NCBI RefSeq assembly: GCF_005576615.1
Contig: NZ_CP040330.1
Coordinates: 1,426,001 to 1,490,000, forward strand
DNA from: Natrinema versiforme
GTDB lineage: Archaea > Halobacteriota > Halobacteria > Halobacteriales > Natrialbaceae
DNA: 64,000 nucleotides
Reading direction: 5' to 3'
In this document: piece by piece, positions 41,884 to 50,141 of the stretch
Numbering within the stretch: the stretch's first letter is position 1
How the letters are laid out: each line of letters opens with the position of its first letter
Notes under the pieces: model-generated
The model's database searches: none
What the model saw: the letters and a program-made list of their open reading frames with translations, nothing else
Told to the model about the DNA's origin: nothing
Program-made: the position numbers and the translations under genes

Positions 41884-42954
41884 TCACTCGAGGTCCGCGC
41901 CCACCGCGTCTTCGACCGACGAGAAGCCGTCGCGCTCGAGCAGTTTCGAGAGCCCCCGATTGATCTGTTTTGCAGTCGACGGCCCCTCGTAGACGAACCC
42001 GGTGTACAACTGGACGAGCGAGGCACCGGCGCGGATCTTCGCGTAGGCGCTTTCGGCCGAGTCGACGCCGCCGACGCCGACGATCGGGAGTTCGCCGTCC
42101 GTGTACTCCGCGAGCGAGCGGATGACGGCCGTCGAGCGATCCTCGAGCGGCTTGCCGCTGAGTCCGCCCCACTCCTCTCGTCGGGGCGAGTCGAGTCCCT
42201 CGCGGCTCGTCGAGGTGTTCGTCGCGACGATGCCGTCGAGGTCGAACTCCCGAACGATGTCGACGAGATCGAAGACGGATGCCTCGGGTTCGTCGGGCCC
42301 GATCTTCACGAGTATCGGCATGTCGCGGTCGTTTTCGGCCTCGAGCGTCTCGAAAATCGCTCGCAGGTGCTCGGGCGAGCCCTCGTCGAACTCGTCGGGC
42401 GTGTTCGGGCAGGAGACGTTCACCACGACGTAATCGGCGAACGGCGAGAGCCGATCGAAGACCCGCCGGTAGTCCTCGATCGCCTCGCGCTCGTTCGAGG
42501 AGTTCATCTTGCCGACGTTGACCCCGAGCGGGATAGAGGGGGTGCCGTCGTCCTCGAGTCGCGATTTGACCCGTTCCATTCCCTGCCCGTTGAACCCCAT
42601 CCGGTTGACCATCGCCTCGTCCTCGCGCAGGCGGAAGAGCCTGGGTCGGTCGTTGCCCGCCTGCGGATAGGGCGTGACGGTTCCGATTTCGACGAAGCCG
42701 AAACCCAATGCCTCGAGCGCGTGGGTCACTTCGGCGTTCTTGTCGAAGCCGGCGGCGACGCCGACCGGGTTCGGAAACGTGGTATCGAACAGGTCGACTT
42801 CGAGGGCGGGATCGTCGTACCGATACGCGTAGGACAGCGCCGCCCGCGTCGGCCGCGTCGACTGGGCCGCCCGGAGCGTCCGTTTGCCGAGATCGTGGGC
42901 CGTCTCGGCCGGGAGTGTGAACGCGAGGGGGCGGATCCGCGAGTACAGCGTCAT
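41884..42954 (-). CDS. pyrD: Quinone-dependent dihydroorotate dehydrogenase
   Basis: 356-residue class 2 enzyme that oxidises dihydroorotate to orotate with a membrane quinone. An N-terminal helical region (RIRPLAFTLPAETAHDLG) for quinone/membrane contact is followed by the FMN barrel: NPVGVAAGFDKNAE, GFGFVEIGTVTPYPQAGN, VNVSCPNTPD with the class 2 catalytic serine region, ATNTSTSREG, and IVGVGGVDSAESAYAKI near the FMN phosphate. The ATG at 42954 (MTLYSRIR) is preferred to a GTG two codons earlier. Confidence 0.93.
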   Translation of the reverse strand: MTLYSRIRPLAFTLPAETAHDLGKRTLRAAQSTRPTRAALSYAYRYDDPALEVDLFDTTFPNPVGVAAGFDKNAEVTHALEALGFGFVEIGTVTPYPQAGNDRPRLFRLREDEAMVNRMGFNGQGMERVKSRLEDDGTPSIPLGVNVGKMNSSNEREAIEDYRRVFDRLSPFADYVVVNVSCPNTPDEFDEGSPEHLRAIFETLEAENDRDMPILVKIGPDEPEASVFDLVDIVREFDLDGIVATNTSTSREGLDSPRREEWGGLSGKPLEDRSTAVIRSLAEYTDGELPIVGVGGVDSAESAYAKIRAGASLVQLYTGFVYEGPSTAKQINRGLSKLLERDGFSSVEDAVGADLE

Positions 42955-43082
42955 TGCCACTACGTGGGGCTGGCCGACAGGTAAACGTCTCGAAGCGCTC
43001 GAGACCGGAGCACGTCGGCACAGTCAGCTTTCGGAGCGACTCGAGCGCGGTCGAAGTCCCCGTTTGAGTCGACTGCGCCCGG

Positions 43083-43673
43083 TCAGACGTCCTCCGGCTG
43101 CGTGCCGATTCCCTCGAGCCAACCCGGCGGTTTCGCGGCCGAGGGTTCGGCGTGCTCGCGTTTCAGCACCATCGGCGTGCGCTCGAGGCTCAGGACGAGA
43201 TCGCCGTGCTGGTTGTACGCCCGGAGTTCGGTCTCGACGATACCGACGTGATCGCGGGACTCGAGTTCCCGCTTCGAGAGGACCTCGCTTTCGGCGAAGA
43301 TGGTGTCCCCGTGGAAGACCGGGTTGTGGTGGCGGATGTCGTCGTAGCCGAGGTTCGCGGTGGCGTTGACCGAGACGTCGATGACGCTCATCCCGACGGC
43401 CAAGGCGATGACGAACGTGCCGTCGACGAGGCGCTCGCCGAACTCCGTCTCCGCGGCGTAGGCCTCGTTGAAGTGCATCGGATTGAGGTTCATCGTGATG
43501 TTTGTCATCCAGACGTTGTCCGTCTCGGTGACGGTGCGGCCGAACGGGTGCTTGTAGATGTCGCCGACCGCGAAGTCCTCGTAGTAGCGGCCGTGCCAGC
43601 CCTCCACGAGTCGTTTGTCGGGCGATTCGTCGTCGGTCTCCTCCGGGTCGGTCGCGTCGTCCGTCTCTGCCAT
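43083..43673 (-). CDS. MaoC-like hotdog-fold hydratase/dehydratase
   Basis: 196-residue MaoC family protein. After an acidic N-terminal tail, RYYEDFAVGDIYKHPFGRTV and NLNPMHFNEAYAAET contain the hydratase Asn/Asp-x4-His motif region, and VFHGDTIFAESEVLSK and VLSLERTPMVLKR complete the hotdog. Such proteins hydrate enoyl-CoA or mesaconyl-type CoA thioesters. No operon partner identifies the substrate. The ATG at 43673 is chosen because upstream sequence in this frame is intergenic. Confidence 0.82.
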   Translation of the reverse strand: MAETDDATDPEETDDESPDKRLVEGWHGRYYEDFAVGDIYKHPFGRTVTETDNVWMTNITMNLNPMHFNEAYAAETEFGERLVDGTFVIALAVGMSVIDVSVNATANLGYDDIRHHNPVFHGDTIFAESEVLSKRELESRDHVGIVETELRAYNQHGDLVLSLERTPMVLKREHAEPSAAKPPGWLEGIGTQPEDV

Positions 43674-43840
43674 GTGACTCGATCGGACCGGTAGCCAGTT
43701 AGCGGTTCGGACGAGCGCGCTCTCATCGAGATCGCCTGCATCGCACAGAAGTCGGACCGTCGGCGGATACCCATTCAGACGAGAGAAAAGCGGTGCGCCT
43801 GCTCCTGATTCCGGAACGCCGTGCCGCCGTGTCCGCCGAC

Positions 43841-44173
43841 TCAGTTCTCGTCGCGAACCGCCGCCGCGTTCGGGCCGAACTCCGACTCGAGGAGGTCGGG
43901 GACCGTCTCGGGGGTCACGTCCGAGTACCACGTGTTTCGCGGTTGAATCGAGACCGCAGTACCGTCCTCGCTGCACAGTCCCAGACAGGAGGTTTCGCTG
44001 ACCGAGACCGCAGTCCAAAAGGCGTCGCGTTCGCGGAGCCAGTCTTTGACCGCCGCCACCGTCTCCTCGGCCCCGACCGCGCCGCAACTCGCGTACTCGC
44101 CGTCACGGTCGTTGGTACAGACGAAGACGTGCGCCTCGAGGCGGTCGCGGTGTTCCGCGGTTCGGTCTTTCAT
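43841..44173 (-). CDS. [2Fe-2S] thioredoxin-like ferredoxin
   Basis: 110-residue protein with four cysteines in the (2Fe-2S) thioredoxin-like ferredoxin order: HVFVCTNDRDGEYASCG in the first half and SETSCLGLCSEDGTAV in the second. It overlaps cbtA by four bases (ATGA), forming the cbtB-cbtA-ferredoxin order found in haloarchaeal cobalamin loci. It probably supplies electrons for cobalt reduction or corrin synthesis; the exact partner is inferred from context. Confidence 0.85.
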   Translation of the reverse strand: MKDRTAEHRDRLEAHVFVCTNDRDGEYASCGAVGAEETVAAVKDWLRERDAFWTAVSVSETSCLGLCSEDGTAVSIQPRNTWYSDVTPETVPDLLESEFGPNAAAVRDEN

Positions 44174-44946
44174 GGACTCGTCAGGAGGTCGTCGCGTCGC
44201 TCGGCGGTCGAGTGCACGCCGGCCCGCGTCTGGAGCCAGCCGAAACAGCCCGCGACGAACGCCCAGAGCGCGGCCTGACTCAGCGCGGTCAGCCCGCGGA
44301 ACGCGGTCACGAGCTCGGCCGGCATCGAGCCGGACTCGACGATCGTCGGCGCCGCGATCGCGGTGACCGCCACGAGCGCGACGATCGGTATCGCGGCTGC
44401 GACCCCTCCGAGCTGTCGGCTTCGCGCCGAGACGCGGCGATAGCCGTAAATCGAGAGCGCGGCGACGAGCGCGCCGACGGCCATCAGCCCCGCGTAGATC
44501 GCGATCCGGAGCGTGGGATCGAACGCCTGCTCGGCACCCGGCGTCGTCGGCGGCAGCACCAGCCACGGCGCGACCGAGACGGTGAGGAAGCCGGCGCCGG
44601 CCAGTACGTAGGTCTTGACCCGCCCGCGGCCGGGCAGGGCCGGCTCGAGAAAGTAGAAGGCGAGCGCGAAGGCGCCGCCGAGCAGGATTCCCCAGAGGAC
44701 GCCGCTGCCGACGCTCACCGCGGCTGTCGTCGCTTCGCTCACCGCGTGAGCGTGTTCGCCGGCGGCGTGGGCATGCTCCCCGGCCTCGTGGGCGTGTTCC
44801 CCTGCTTCGTGGGCGTGATCGCCGCCCGCTGCGACCGTCTCCATGTAGCCGATCAGCGGGTTCGCAACGACCGCCATGTAGGTTCCGTATACGATTCCCG
44901 CGATCGCGCCGGCGAGCACACCCCGCTCGAGGTAGTCGACGAGCAT
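44170..44946 (-). CDS. cbtA: CbtA cobalt transporter subunit
   Basis: 258-residue membrane protein with about six helices. It starts LVDYLERGVLAGAIAGIVYG, followed by a loop with four His-rich repeats (AGEHAH type, about residues 44-66) that is a likely metal trap, then helices including VGSGVLWGILLGGAFALAFY and VAPWLVLPPTTPGAEQ, a CbtA signature. It is encoded directly after cbtB and overlaps the ferredoxin. Expected role: energy-coupled cobalt uptake for cobalamin synthesis. Confidence 0.88.
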   Translation of the reverse strand: MLVDYLERGVLAGAIAGIVYGTYMAVVANPLIGYMETVAAGGDHAHEAGEHAHEAGEHAHAAGEHAHAVSEATTAAVSVGSGVLWGILLGGAFALAFYFLEPALPGRGRVKTYVLAGAGFLTVSVAPWLVLPPTTPGAEQAFDPTLRIAIYAGLMAVGALVAALSIYGYRRVSARSRQLGGVAAAIPIVALVAVTAIAAPTIVESGSMPAELVTAFRGLTALSQAALWAFVAGCFGWLQTRAGVHSTAERRDDLLTSP

Positions 44947-44951
44947 CGGTC

Positions 44952-45137
44952 TCAGTGACAGACGACGCCGGCTGCGTGTCGGAAGTTGTGCATCGAGTCG
45001 TGGACCAGCGGTTCCTGGAGGAACAGCAACGCGAACGTCAGCGCCGCGACGAACGCGAAGACGGCCAGTAGCTGTGCTGTCGTGAGGTCGTCACGGGCGG
45101 CCCCGATTCGACCGTGAACGGTTTCGGTCGTCGTCAT
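44952..45137 (-). CDS. cbtB: CbtB-domain cobalt transporter subunit
   Basis: 61-residue protein with a single membrane helix (LLAVFAFVAALTFALLFL) and a C-terminal histidine-rich end (HDSMHNFRHAAGVVCH) that is diagnostic of CbtB and probably binds Co2+. It is the first gene of the cbtB-cbtA-ferredoxin operon. An inverted repeat (45144-45164) lies immediately upstream, inside the expected transcription start region. Confidence 0.9.
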   Translation of the reverse strand: MTTTETVHGRIGAARDDLTTAQLLAVFAFVAALTFALLFLQEPLVHDSMHNFRHAAGVVCH

Positions 45138-45143
45138 GCAAGT

Positions 45144-45164
45144 CAGTTTTCTCTACTGAAACTG
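45144..45164. promoter_or_regulatory. Inverted repeat at the cbtB promoter
   Basis: CAGTTT (45144-45149) and AAACTG (45159-45164), perfect 6-base arms nine bases apart, 7-27 bases before the cbtB ATG and next to a TATA-like TAGTTTTAC on the minus strand (45170-45178). It is positioned to block transcription, as expected for a cobalt- or cobalamin-responsive repressor. Confidence 0.45.
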
Positions 45165-45394
45165 TGGTTGTAAAACTACCGATCGTCCGGCGACGGCAAT
45201 GAATCGCGCTTGCGACGACCGTTCGACGGGGAGACGGTTCGAACGTTCAACGTCCGTCACGATCACCCCGGCCGAACACGTCGAAACCCGTGACTACCGC
45301 TGGATAACGAAATCGTTTTCCTACGGCTACCGCTTGATTCGACTAACAACGAGAGCCATGAGTACCCAATGTCGGTCCCCAGGAGGGAGATGCC

Positions 45395-46429
45395 GTGGCG
45401 GCTAACCGTCTGCTCGTCCCGTTGTCTGATACGGTAACCGTCAGGCAAACGGTCGGCTACGCCGTCCAGTCCGGGCTCGAGGCGGCCGATTCGCTCGAGT
45501 GTCATCTCGTCGTCGCGCTCCCCTACGACGCCGACGTGCCGGAGAGCGACCAGCAACACGAGGACGCCGAAGGGCTGCTCTCGCGGGCGCGAAACTGGGT
45601 CGAAGAGGACGCCGGCGACGCCGACGTGACGGTCGAGACCGCGACGCTCGGTGCCGACGAGTACCTCTTCGGGCCGCGAGACTACGCCGAAATCTTCGAC
45701 GCCTACGCCGACGAACACGGTATCGACCGGGTCGTCATCGATCCGGAGTACCAGCCCGGGGTCACCGCACAGATGCTCCAACCGCTCGAGCGCGAACTCG
45801 AGCGCGTCGGGCTGGCCTACGACGAGGCTCCGGTCGAGCGATCGGCCCGACGCGGCCGTCTCGTCAGCGGGACCGAGGACTTCGACCGACTGTTCGCGAC
45901 GTTCCTGATCTCCTACGGTTTCTATCTCGTATTGGGCGATCCGACCTACTGGTTCGATCTCGTCACCGGCGCGGCGGTCGCCGGCATCACCGCCGTCTCG
46001 CTCGCGCAGGTGACGTTTACCGTGCCGCTCGACCGCGTCCAGTCGCCGCTCCGCGTCGTTCGATTCGTGTTCTACATCCCCTATCTGCTCTGGGAGATCG
46101 TCAAGGCAAACATCGCGGTCTCGGCGGTCATCCTCCGGCCGTCGATGCCCATCGAGCCATCGCTAACGCGAGTCAACGCCCGCGTTCGAAGCGGACTGCC
46201 GCTGACCGCATTGGCAAACAGCATCACGCTCACGCCGGGCACACTGACGGTCCGGGCCAACAACCAGCAGCTGCTCGTCCACACGCTGATTCCCGCCGCA
46301 CGCGACGACCTCTTCGACGGCGGCTTAGAGAGGGGAATTCGCTTCGTCTTCTACGGCCGCGAATCGGCGGCGATCCCCTCGCCGCGCGAACGCGACGACG
46401 CCGAAATCGTCGGGGGTGACGAGCTGTGA
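45395..46429 (+). CDS. mnhE: Mrp/Mnh antiporter subunit E with Usp-like N-terminal domain
   Basis: 344 residues, GTG start. Residues 1-150 resemble a universal-stress-protein fold (NRLLVPLSDTVTVRQTVGYA, HLVVALPYDADVPES, DRVVIDPEYQPG). Residues about 160-330 are the MnhE membrane domain, with two or three helices and the ANSITLTPGTLTV signature. Bacterial MnhE is only about 160-170 residues, so the soluble half is an added module. It is the first gene of a nine-gene operon and overlaps mnhF (GTGA). Confidence 0.88.
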   Translation: MAANRLLVPLSDTVTVRQTVGYAVQSGLEAADSLECHLVVALPYDADVPESDQQHEDAEGLLSRARNWVEEDAGDADVTVETATLGADEYLFGPRDYAEIFDAYADEHGIDRVVIDPEYQPGVTAQMLQPLERELERVGLAYDEAPVERSARRGRLVSGTEDFDRLFATFLISYGFYLVLGDPTYWFDLVTGAAVAGITAVSLAQVTFTVPLDRVQSPLRVVRFVFYIPYLLWEIVKANIAVSAVILRPSMPIEPSLTRVNARVRSGLPLTALANSITLTPGTLTVRANNQQLLVHTLIPAARDDLFDGGLERGIRFVFYGRESAAIPSPRERDDAEIVGGDEL

Positions 46430-46707
46430 CGCCGGTCTCGCTCGAGAACGTCTTCCTCGTCGCGGCCGGCCTGTTCGTCGTGCTGGCGATCGCGATGTTC
46501 TATCGCGCCGTCGTCGGGCCGACGACCCAAGACCGGCTGCTGGCGGTCAACGTCCTCGGGACGAACACGGTCGTCATCCTCGCCCTGCTGGCCGCGGGGC
46601 TCGATCAGTCGTGGTTCCTCGACGTGGCGCTGATCTACGCCCTGTTGAACTTCCTGATGTCGATCGCCATCTCGAAGTTCACCGTCGAACGGGGTGGTGT
46701 GCTGTGA
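46426..46707 (+). CDS. mnhF: Mrp/Mnh antiporter subunit F
   Basis: 93-residue protein with three hydrophobic helices. VLAIAMFYRAVVGPTTQDRL is the MnhF signature loop (RxxxGPtxxDRl), and AVNVLGTNTVVILALLAAG follows. GTG start inside the stop region of mnhE, and a GTGA overlap with mnhG. Structural subunit of the cation/proton antiporter complex. Confidence 0.88.
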   Translation: MTPVSLENVFLVAAGLFVVLAIAMFYRAVVGPTTQDRLLAVNVLGTNTVVILALLAAGLDQSWFLDVALIYALLNFLMSIAISKFTVERGGVL

Positions 46708-47108
46708 TCGAGCCGATCGCGCTCCAGTCGACGGTCGGGACCGTCCGGTTCTGGACGATCGTCGTCCTGCTCGGACTCGGCGTGTTCTTCACGCTCGTCT
46801 CGACGGTCGGCGTCCTCCGGCTCCCGGACATCTACGCCCGGGCTCACACGGCCTCCCAGACGGACACGCTCGGGGCCGGCTTCGCGCTCGCCGGCGTCGC
46901 GGTCGCCTTCGGCTGGCAGCACGCGGCGGTCTACACCGTCCTCCTGCTGTTCTTCGTGTTCGTCACGAACCCGACGGCGGCCCACGCTATCGCCCGCTCG
47001 GCCGCGGAGACCGGCGTCGAGCCGGTCCTCGCCGAGGAGGACGCCGCCGAACCCGAAGCGTCCGCCGGAACCGACGTGCCGACCGAAACGGACGGTGAGG
47101 CCCGATGA
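46704..47108 (+). CDS. mnhG: Mrp/Mnh antiporter subunit G
   Basis: 134-residue protein with three helices. GVFFTLVSTVGVLRLPDIYARAHTAS contains the VGxLRxPDxYxRxHxxs signature of MnhG. An acidic tail of ~35 residues follows. GTG start overlapping mnhF and ATGA overlap with the next gene. Confidence 0.9.
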   Translation: MIEPIALQSTVGTVRFWTIVVLLGLGVFFTLVSTVGVLRLPDIYARAHTASQTDTLGAGFALAGVAVAFGWQHAAVYTVLLLFFVFVTNPTAAHAIARSAAETGVEPVLAEEDAAEPEASAGTDVPTETDGEAR

Positions 47109-47644
47109 GTCTGTTCGCGTACTCGCTCGTGATCTTCATCCTCGCGACGGCCGTCGCGACGGTGTTGTTCCGGGACGTGCTGTCGGTCATCATCGTCTTC
47201 GGCGCCTACAGCCTCGGGATGGCCATCCTCTATACGTTCCTGCTGGCACCCGACGTGGCCATGACCGAGGCCGCGATCGGTGCCGGCGTCACGACGCTGT
47301 TGCTCCTGTTGACGATCGCGCGCACGACCCGGCCCACGACCGACGCGCTCAGAGAGCGGATTCACGTGCCGGCGCTCGTCGTCGTGGGTGCGTTCGTCCT
47401 CCTGCTCTGTACCGCAGTGCTCCCCGAAATGTACACGGTCGGGAGCACGGAGACGCCGGTCTGGCAGAACCCCGAGGTGACCCAACACTACATCACGGAG
47501 ACGTACGAGCAGACGGGCGTCGAGAACGCGGTCACGTCCGTCCTCGCCGCCTACCGTGGGTTCGACACCTTCGGCGAGGCGGTCGTCGTCTTCGCAGCCG
47601 GCGTCTCAACCCTGCTCGTCTTGAAACGCGAGGTGTTCGCCTAA
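47105..47644 (+). CDS. DUF4040 protein (MrpA C-terminal/MbhD-like subunit)
   Basis: 179-residue membrane protein. DVLSVIIVFGAYSLGMAILY and LLAPDVAMTEAAIGAGVTTLL form the DUF4040 domain that in bacteria lies inside the C-terminal part of MrpA and in archaeal Mbh/Mrp complexes is a separate subunit (MbhD). A further helix pair and VVVFAAGVSTLLVLKRE complete it; these resemble the MrpA-end/MbhE segment. It overlaps both neighbours. Confidence 0.85.
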   Translation: MSLFAYSLVIFILATAVATVLFRDVLSVIIVFGAYSLGMAILYTFLLAPDVAMTEAAIGAGVTTLLLLLTIARTTRPTTDALRERIHVPALVVVGAFVLLLCTAVLPEMYTVGSTETPVWQNPEVTQHYITETYEQTGVENAVTSVLAAYRGFDTFGEAVVVFAAGVSTLLVLKREVFA

Positions 47645-48180
47645 TGTCCGGATCAGTCGACGATACCTACACCGAGAGTCAGGTGATCATGACCGCCGTC
47701 AAGATCATCGCACCGTTTACGCTCACCTACGGGCTGTTCATGACCTTCCACGGGGGCGACGCCCCCGGTGGCGGCTTCCAGGGCGGGACCATCGTCGGCG
47801 TCACCGTCCTCATGCTCGCCTTCGCGTTCGGCATCGAACCGACCCGACAGTGGCTCAGAAACTCCTTTATCACCGGTCTCGTCACCGGCGGCGTCGTCAT
47901 CTTCGGCGCGATCGGCCTCGGAATGATCGCGCTGGGTGGTAGGTTCCTCGAGTTCGATCGACTCTACGCGGTCTTCCACGTCAAACAGAAGTGGGGGCTC
48001 GAGGCCGTCGAGATCGCCGGCATCTCGCTGATCGTCTCGGGGACCATTATCAGCCTCTTCTTTACGATGGCAGCGGGCTTTTCGCCCGAGCGGCCCAGCG
48101 GGACCGGTGGCATCAGCAGTGACACCAACGCTTCCGAAGGCCCCGATTCGCCCGCCGCGGAGGTGAGCGACGATGATTGA
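47644..48180 (+). CDS. mnhB: Mrp/Mnh antiporter subunit B
   Basis: 178-residue protein with four helices. VKIIAPFTLTYGLFMTFHGG followed by APGGGFQGGTIVG is the hallmark of MnhB (GGxxPGGGFQgG). An acidic cytoplasmic tail follows. It overlaps the DUF4040 gene by one base and mnhC by eight. Confidence 0.92.
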   Translation: MSGSVDDTYTESQVIMTAVKIIAPFTLTYGLFMTFHGGDAPGGGFQGGTIVGVTVLMLAFAFGIEPTRQWLRNSFITGLVTGGVVIFGAIGLGMIALGGRFLEFDRLYAVFHVKQKWGLEAVEIAGISLIVSGTIISLFFTMAAGFSPERPSGTGGISSDTNASEGPDSPAAEVSDDD

Positions 48181-48550
48181 ACTCCTGATGGATCGCTACA
48201 CCTACGTCCTGATGTTCGTCTTGCTGGGGCTCGGCATCTACATGGTGATCGCCAGCGAGAACCTCGTGAAGAAGCTGATCGGGGTGAGCCTCTTCCAGAC
48301 GGCCATCTTCCTGTTTTTCATCTCGATGGCCTACATCGACGAACCGGGCGCGACGGCACCCATCGTCCCCCACCACGGCGAAAAGGGGGAGGTCATGGTC
48401 GCGAGCCCGCTACCGCAGGTCATCGTGCTGACCGCCATCGTCGTCGGCATCGCACTGACGGCGGTCGGACTGGCCCTGGTTATCCGCATCTACGCGGAGT
48501 ACGGGACGCTCCGCGAGGACACCCTCAGGGAGGTGCGTGCCGATGAGTAA
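48173..48550 (+). CDS. mnhC: Mrp/Mnh antiporter subunit C (NuoK-like)
   Basis: 125-residue protein with three helices in the NuoK/MnhC pattern: YTYVLMFVLLGLGIYMVIA, then NLVKKLIGVSLFQTAIFLF (membrane-embedded acidic/Lys region), and PLPQVIVLTAIVVGIALTAVG, in which the DPLPQALVLTAIVI-type motif is recognisable. Overlaps with both neighbours indicate coupled translation. Confidence 0.9.
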   Translation: MIELLMDRYTYVLMFVLLGLGIYMVIASENLVKKLIGVSLFQTAIFLFFISMAYIDEPGATAPIVPHHGEKGEVMVASPLPQVIVLTAIVVGIALTAVGLALVIRIYAEYGTLREDTLREVRADE

Positions 48551-50141
48551 CGTCGATCTGATCCTGCCGTTGCTGATCGTCGCCCCGATCCTCGCCGCGA
48601 CGCTGCCGATCGCGCTCGGCCTGTGGTTCGACCGGACGGGGTGGCCTGTCGCGGGACTCACAACGCTCGGGCTGTTCGCCGGCGCTGTGGTCCTCGCGAG
48701 CGAGGTCTACGCCGGCAACGAAGCAGTGACCCACGAACTCGGCGGCTACGAACGGACGTACGGCATCGAACTCGTCGCCGACGAGTTCTCGATGCTGATC
48801 GTCCTGCTCGTGACCGCCGTCGCCACCGGCGTCCTCGCGTACACGCGACATGGGGGCCCGCGCGGAAACACGTTCTACACCGCCTACCTGCTGTTGACCG
48901 GCGGCCTGCTCGGCATCTCGCTGACCGGCGACGTGTTCAACCTGTTCGTCTTCCTCGAGATCACGAGCCTCGCGACCTACGCGCTGGTCGCCAGCGGCGA
49001 CGGTCCCGAGTCGGCGGTCGCCTCGCTGCAGTACCTGATCTTGGGCACCGTCGCCGCCTCGATGTACCTGATCGGCGTCGCGTTCGTCTTCATGGCGACG
49101 GGGACGCTCAACATGCTCGAGTTGGCCGAGGCGATCCCGGACGCACAAGCACAAACCTTGATTCACGCCGGCTTCGCGTTCATGGTCGTCGGTTTCGCCG
49201 TCAAGGTCGCCCAGTGGCCGCTGCACACATGGCAGCCAAGCGCCTACCAGCAGGCACCCGACGGCGTGACGCCGCTGATCGCGGCGCTCGTCTCGACGGC
49301 ATCGGCCTACGCGTTCGGCCGGTTGATCGTCACCGTCTTCGAGGTCGAGTACCTCGCGACGATGCCCAACGCGGCCGCGGTCGTCCTCACGATCGGCTGT
49401 GTGAGCGTCCTCGCGGGCACGGTACTCGCCGTGATCCAGACCGAGGTCAAACGCATGCTCGCGTACTCGTCGGTCTCGCAGTTCGGGCTGGTGGTGGCCG
49501 CCTACGGGGTCGTCATCGCCGGCAACTCCGAGACGGCCTTCGTCGGTGCCGCGATCCACCTCGTCGGTCACGGACTGTTGAAAGCCGGCCTCTTCCTCGG
49601 GGCCGCACTCGTCGCGGCGAGCTACGGAGCCCGCACCGTCGACGAGTACGCCGGCCTCGCCAAGGAGCGACCGGTCATCGCCGGTTCCATGGCCGTGCTC
49701 CTGTTCGCGCTCGTCGGCGTCCCGCCGGGCGTCGGCTTCGTCGGCAAGTGGTACATCGCGCTGGGTGCCGTCGAGTCCCAGCTTTGGCCCGTCGCCGCCG
49801 TGATCTTCCTCAGTACCATGCTCACCTTAGCCTACGCCGCTCGCCTGCTCGAGAAGATGTACTTCACGCCGCCCGCTGCGGTCGACCGACCGCACGCGCA
49901 GGGAGCGGTGGCGACCGACGGCGGTGACGCCGATCGCGACGAATCCGCCGCCGCCGATCCCGAATTCGACGGGACGGGAACCGCTGCTGCCGCGATCCGC
50001 GGCGGGGAGACGCGGGACCCCGTTTCGACTGGCATGGTCGCGATCGTCGTCGTCGCCGCGCTCGGTGCCGTCGCGCTCGGGTTCGCCGGCGGCACGCTCG
50101 CCGACTTGCTCTCGCCGTTCCTCACGGAGGTGTTCAACTAA
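48543..50141 (+). CDS. mnhD: Antiporter-like subunit, MnhD type
   Basis: 532-residue proton-conducting membrane protein of the NuoL/M/N-MrpA/D superfamily with about 14 helices. FNLFVFLEITSLATYALVA carries the conserved helix-5 glutamate, and VKVAQWPLHTWQPSAYQQAPDGVTPLIAALVS the lysine-containing helix-7 and loop region. KRMLAYSSVSQFGLVVAAYG and LLKAGLFLGAAL follow. A long acidic insertion (about 450-495) precedes the last helix. The ATG at 48543 overlaps mnhC; a GTG two codons earlier is possible. Confidence 0.88.
   Translation: MSNVDLILPLLIVAPILAATLPIALGLWFDRTGWPVAGLTTLGLFAGAVVLASEVYAGNEAVTHELGGYERTYGIELVADEFSMLIVLLVTAVATGVLAYTRHGGPRGNTFYTAYLLLTGGLLGISLTGDVFNLFVFLEITSLATYALVASGDGPESAVASLQYLILGTVAASMYLIGVAFVFMATGTLNMLELAEAIPDAQAQTLIHAGFAFMVVGFAVKVAQWPLHTWQPSAYQQAPDGVTPLIAALVSTASAYAFGRLIVTVFEVEYLATMPNAAAVVLTIGCVSVLAGTVLAVIQTEVKRMLAYSSVSQFGLVVAAYGVVIAGNSETAFVGAAIHLVGHGLLKAGLFLGAALVAASYGARTVDEYAGLAKERPVIAGSMAVLLFALVGVPPGVGFVGKWYIALGAVESQLWPVAAVIFLSTMLTLAYAARLLEKMYFTPPAAVDRPHAQGAVATDGGDADRDESAAADPEFDGTGTAAAAIRGGETRDPVSTGMVAIVVVAALGAVALGFAGGTLADLLSPFLTEVFN

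Noticed and set aside
43083-44087. 334-codon frame taken as one MaoC protein
   Set aside because: The first 138 codons cover the ferredoxin gene and intergenic DNA in another frame. The acidic MAETDD start at 43673 fits the family.
44952-45394. Cobalamin riboswitch upstream of cbtB
   Set aside because: No B12-box-like sequence was recognisable and such riboswitches are not expected in archaea. A protein-binding inverted repeat explains the site better.
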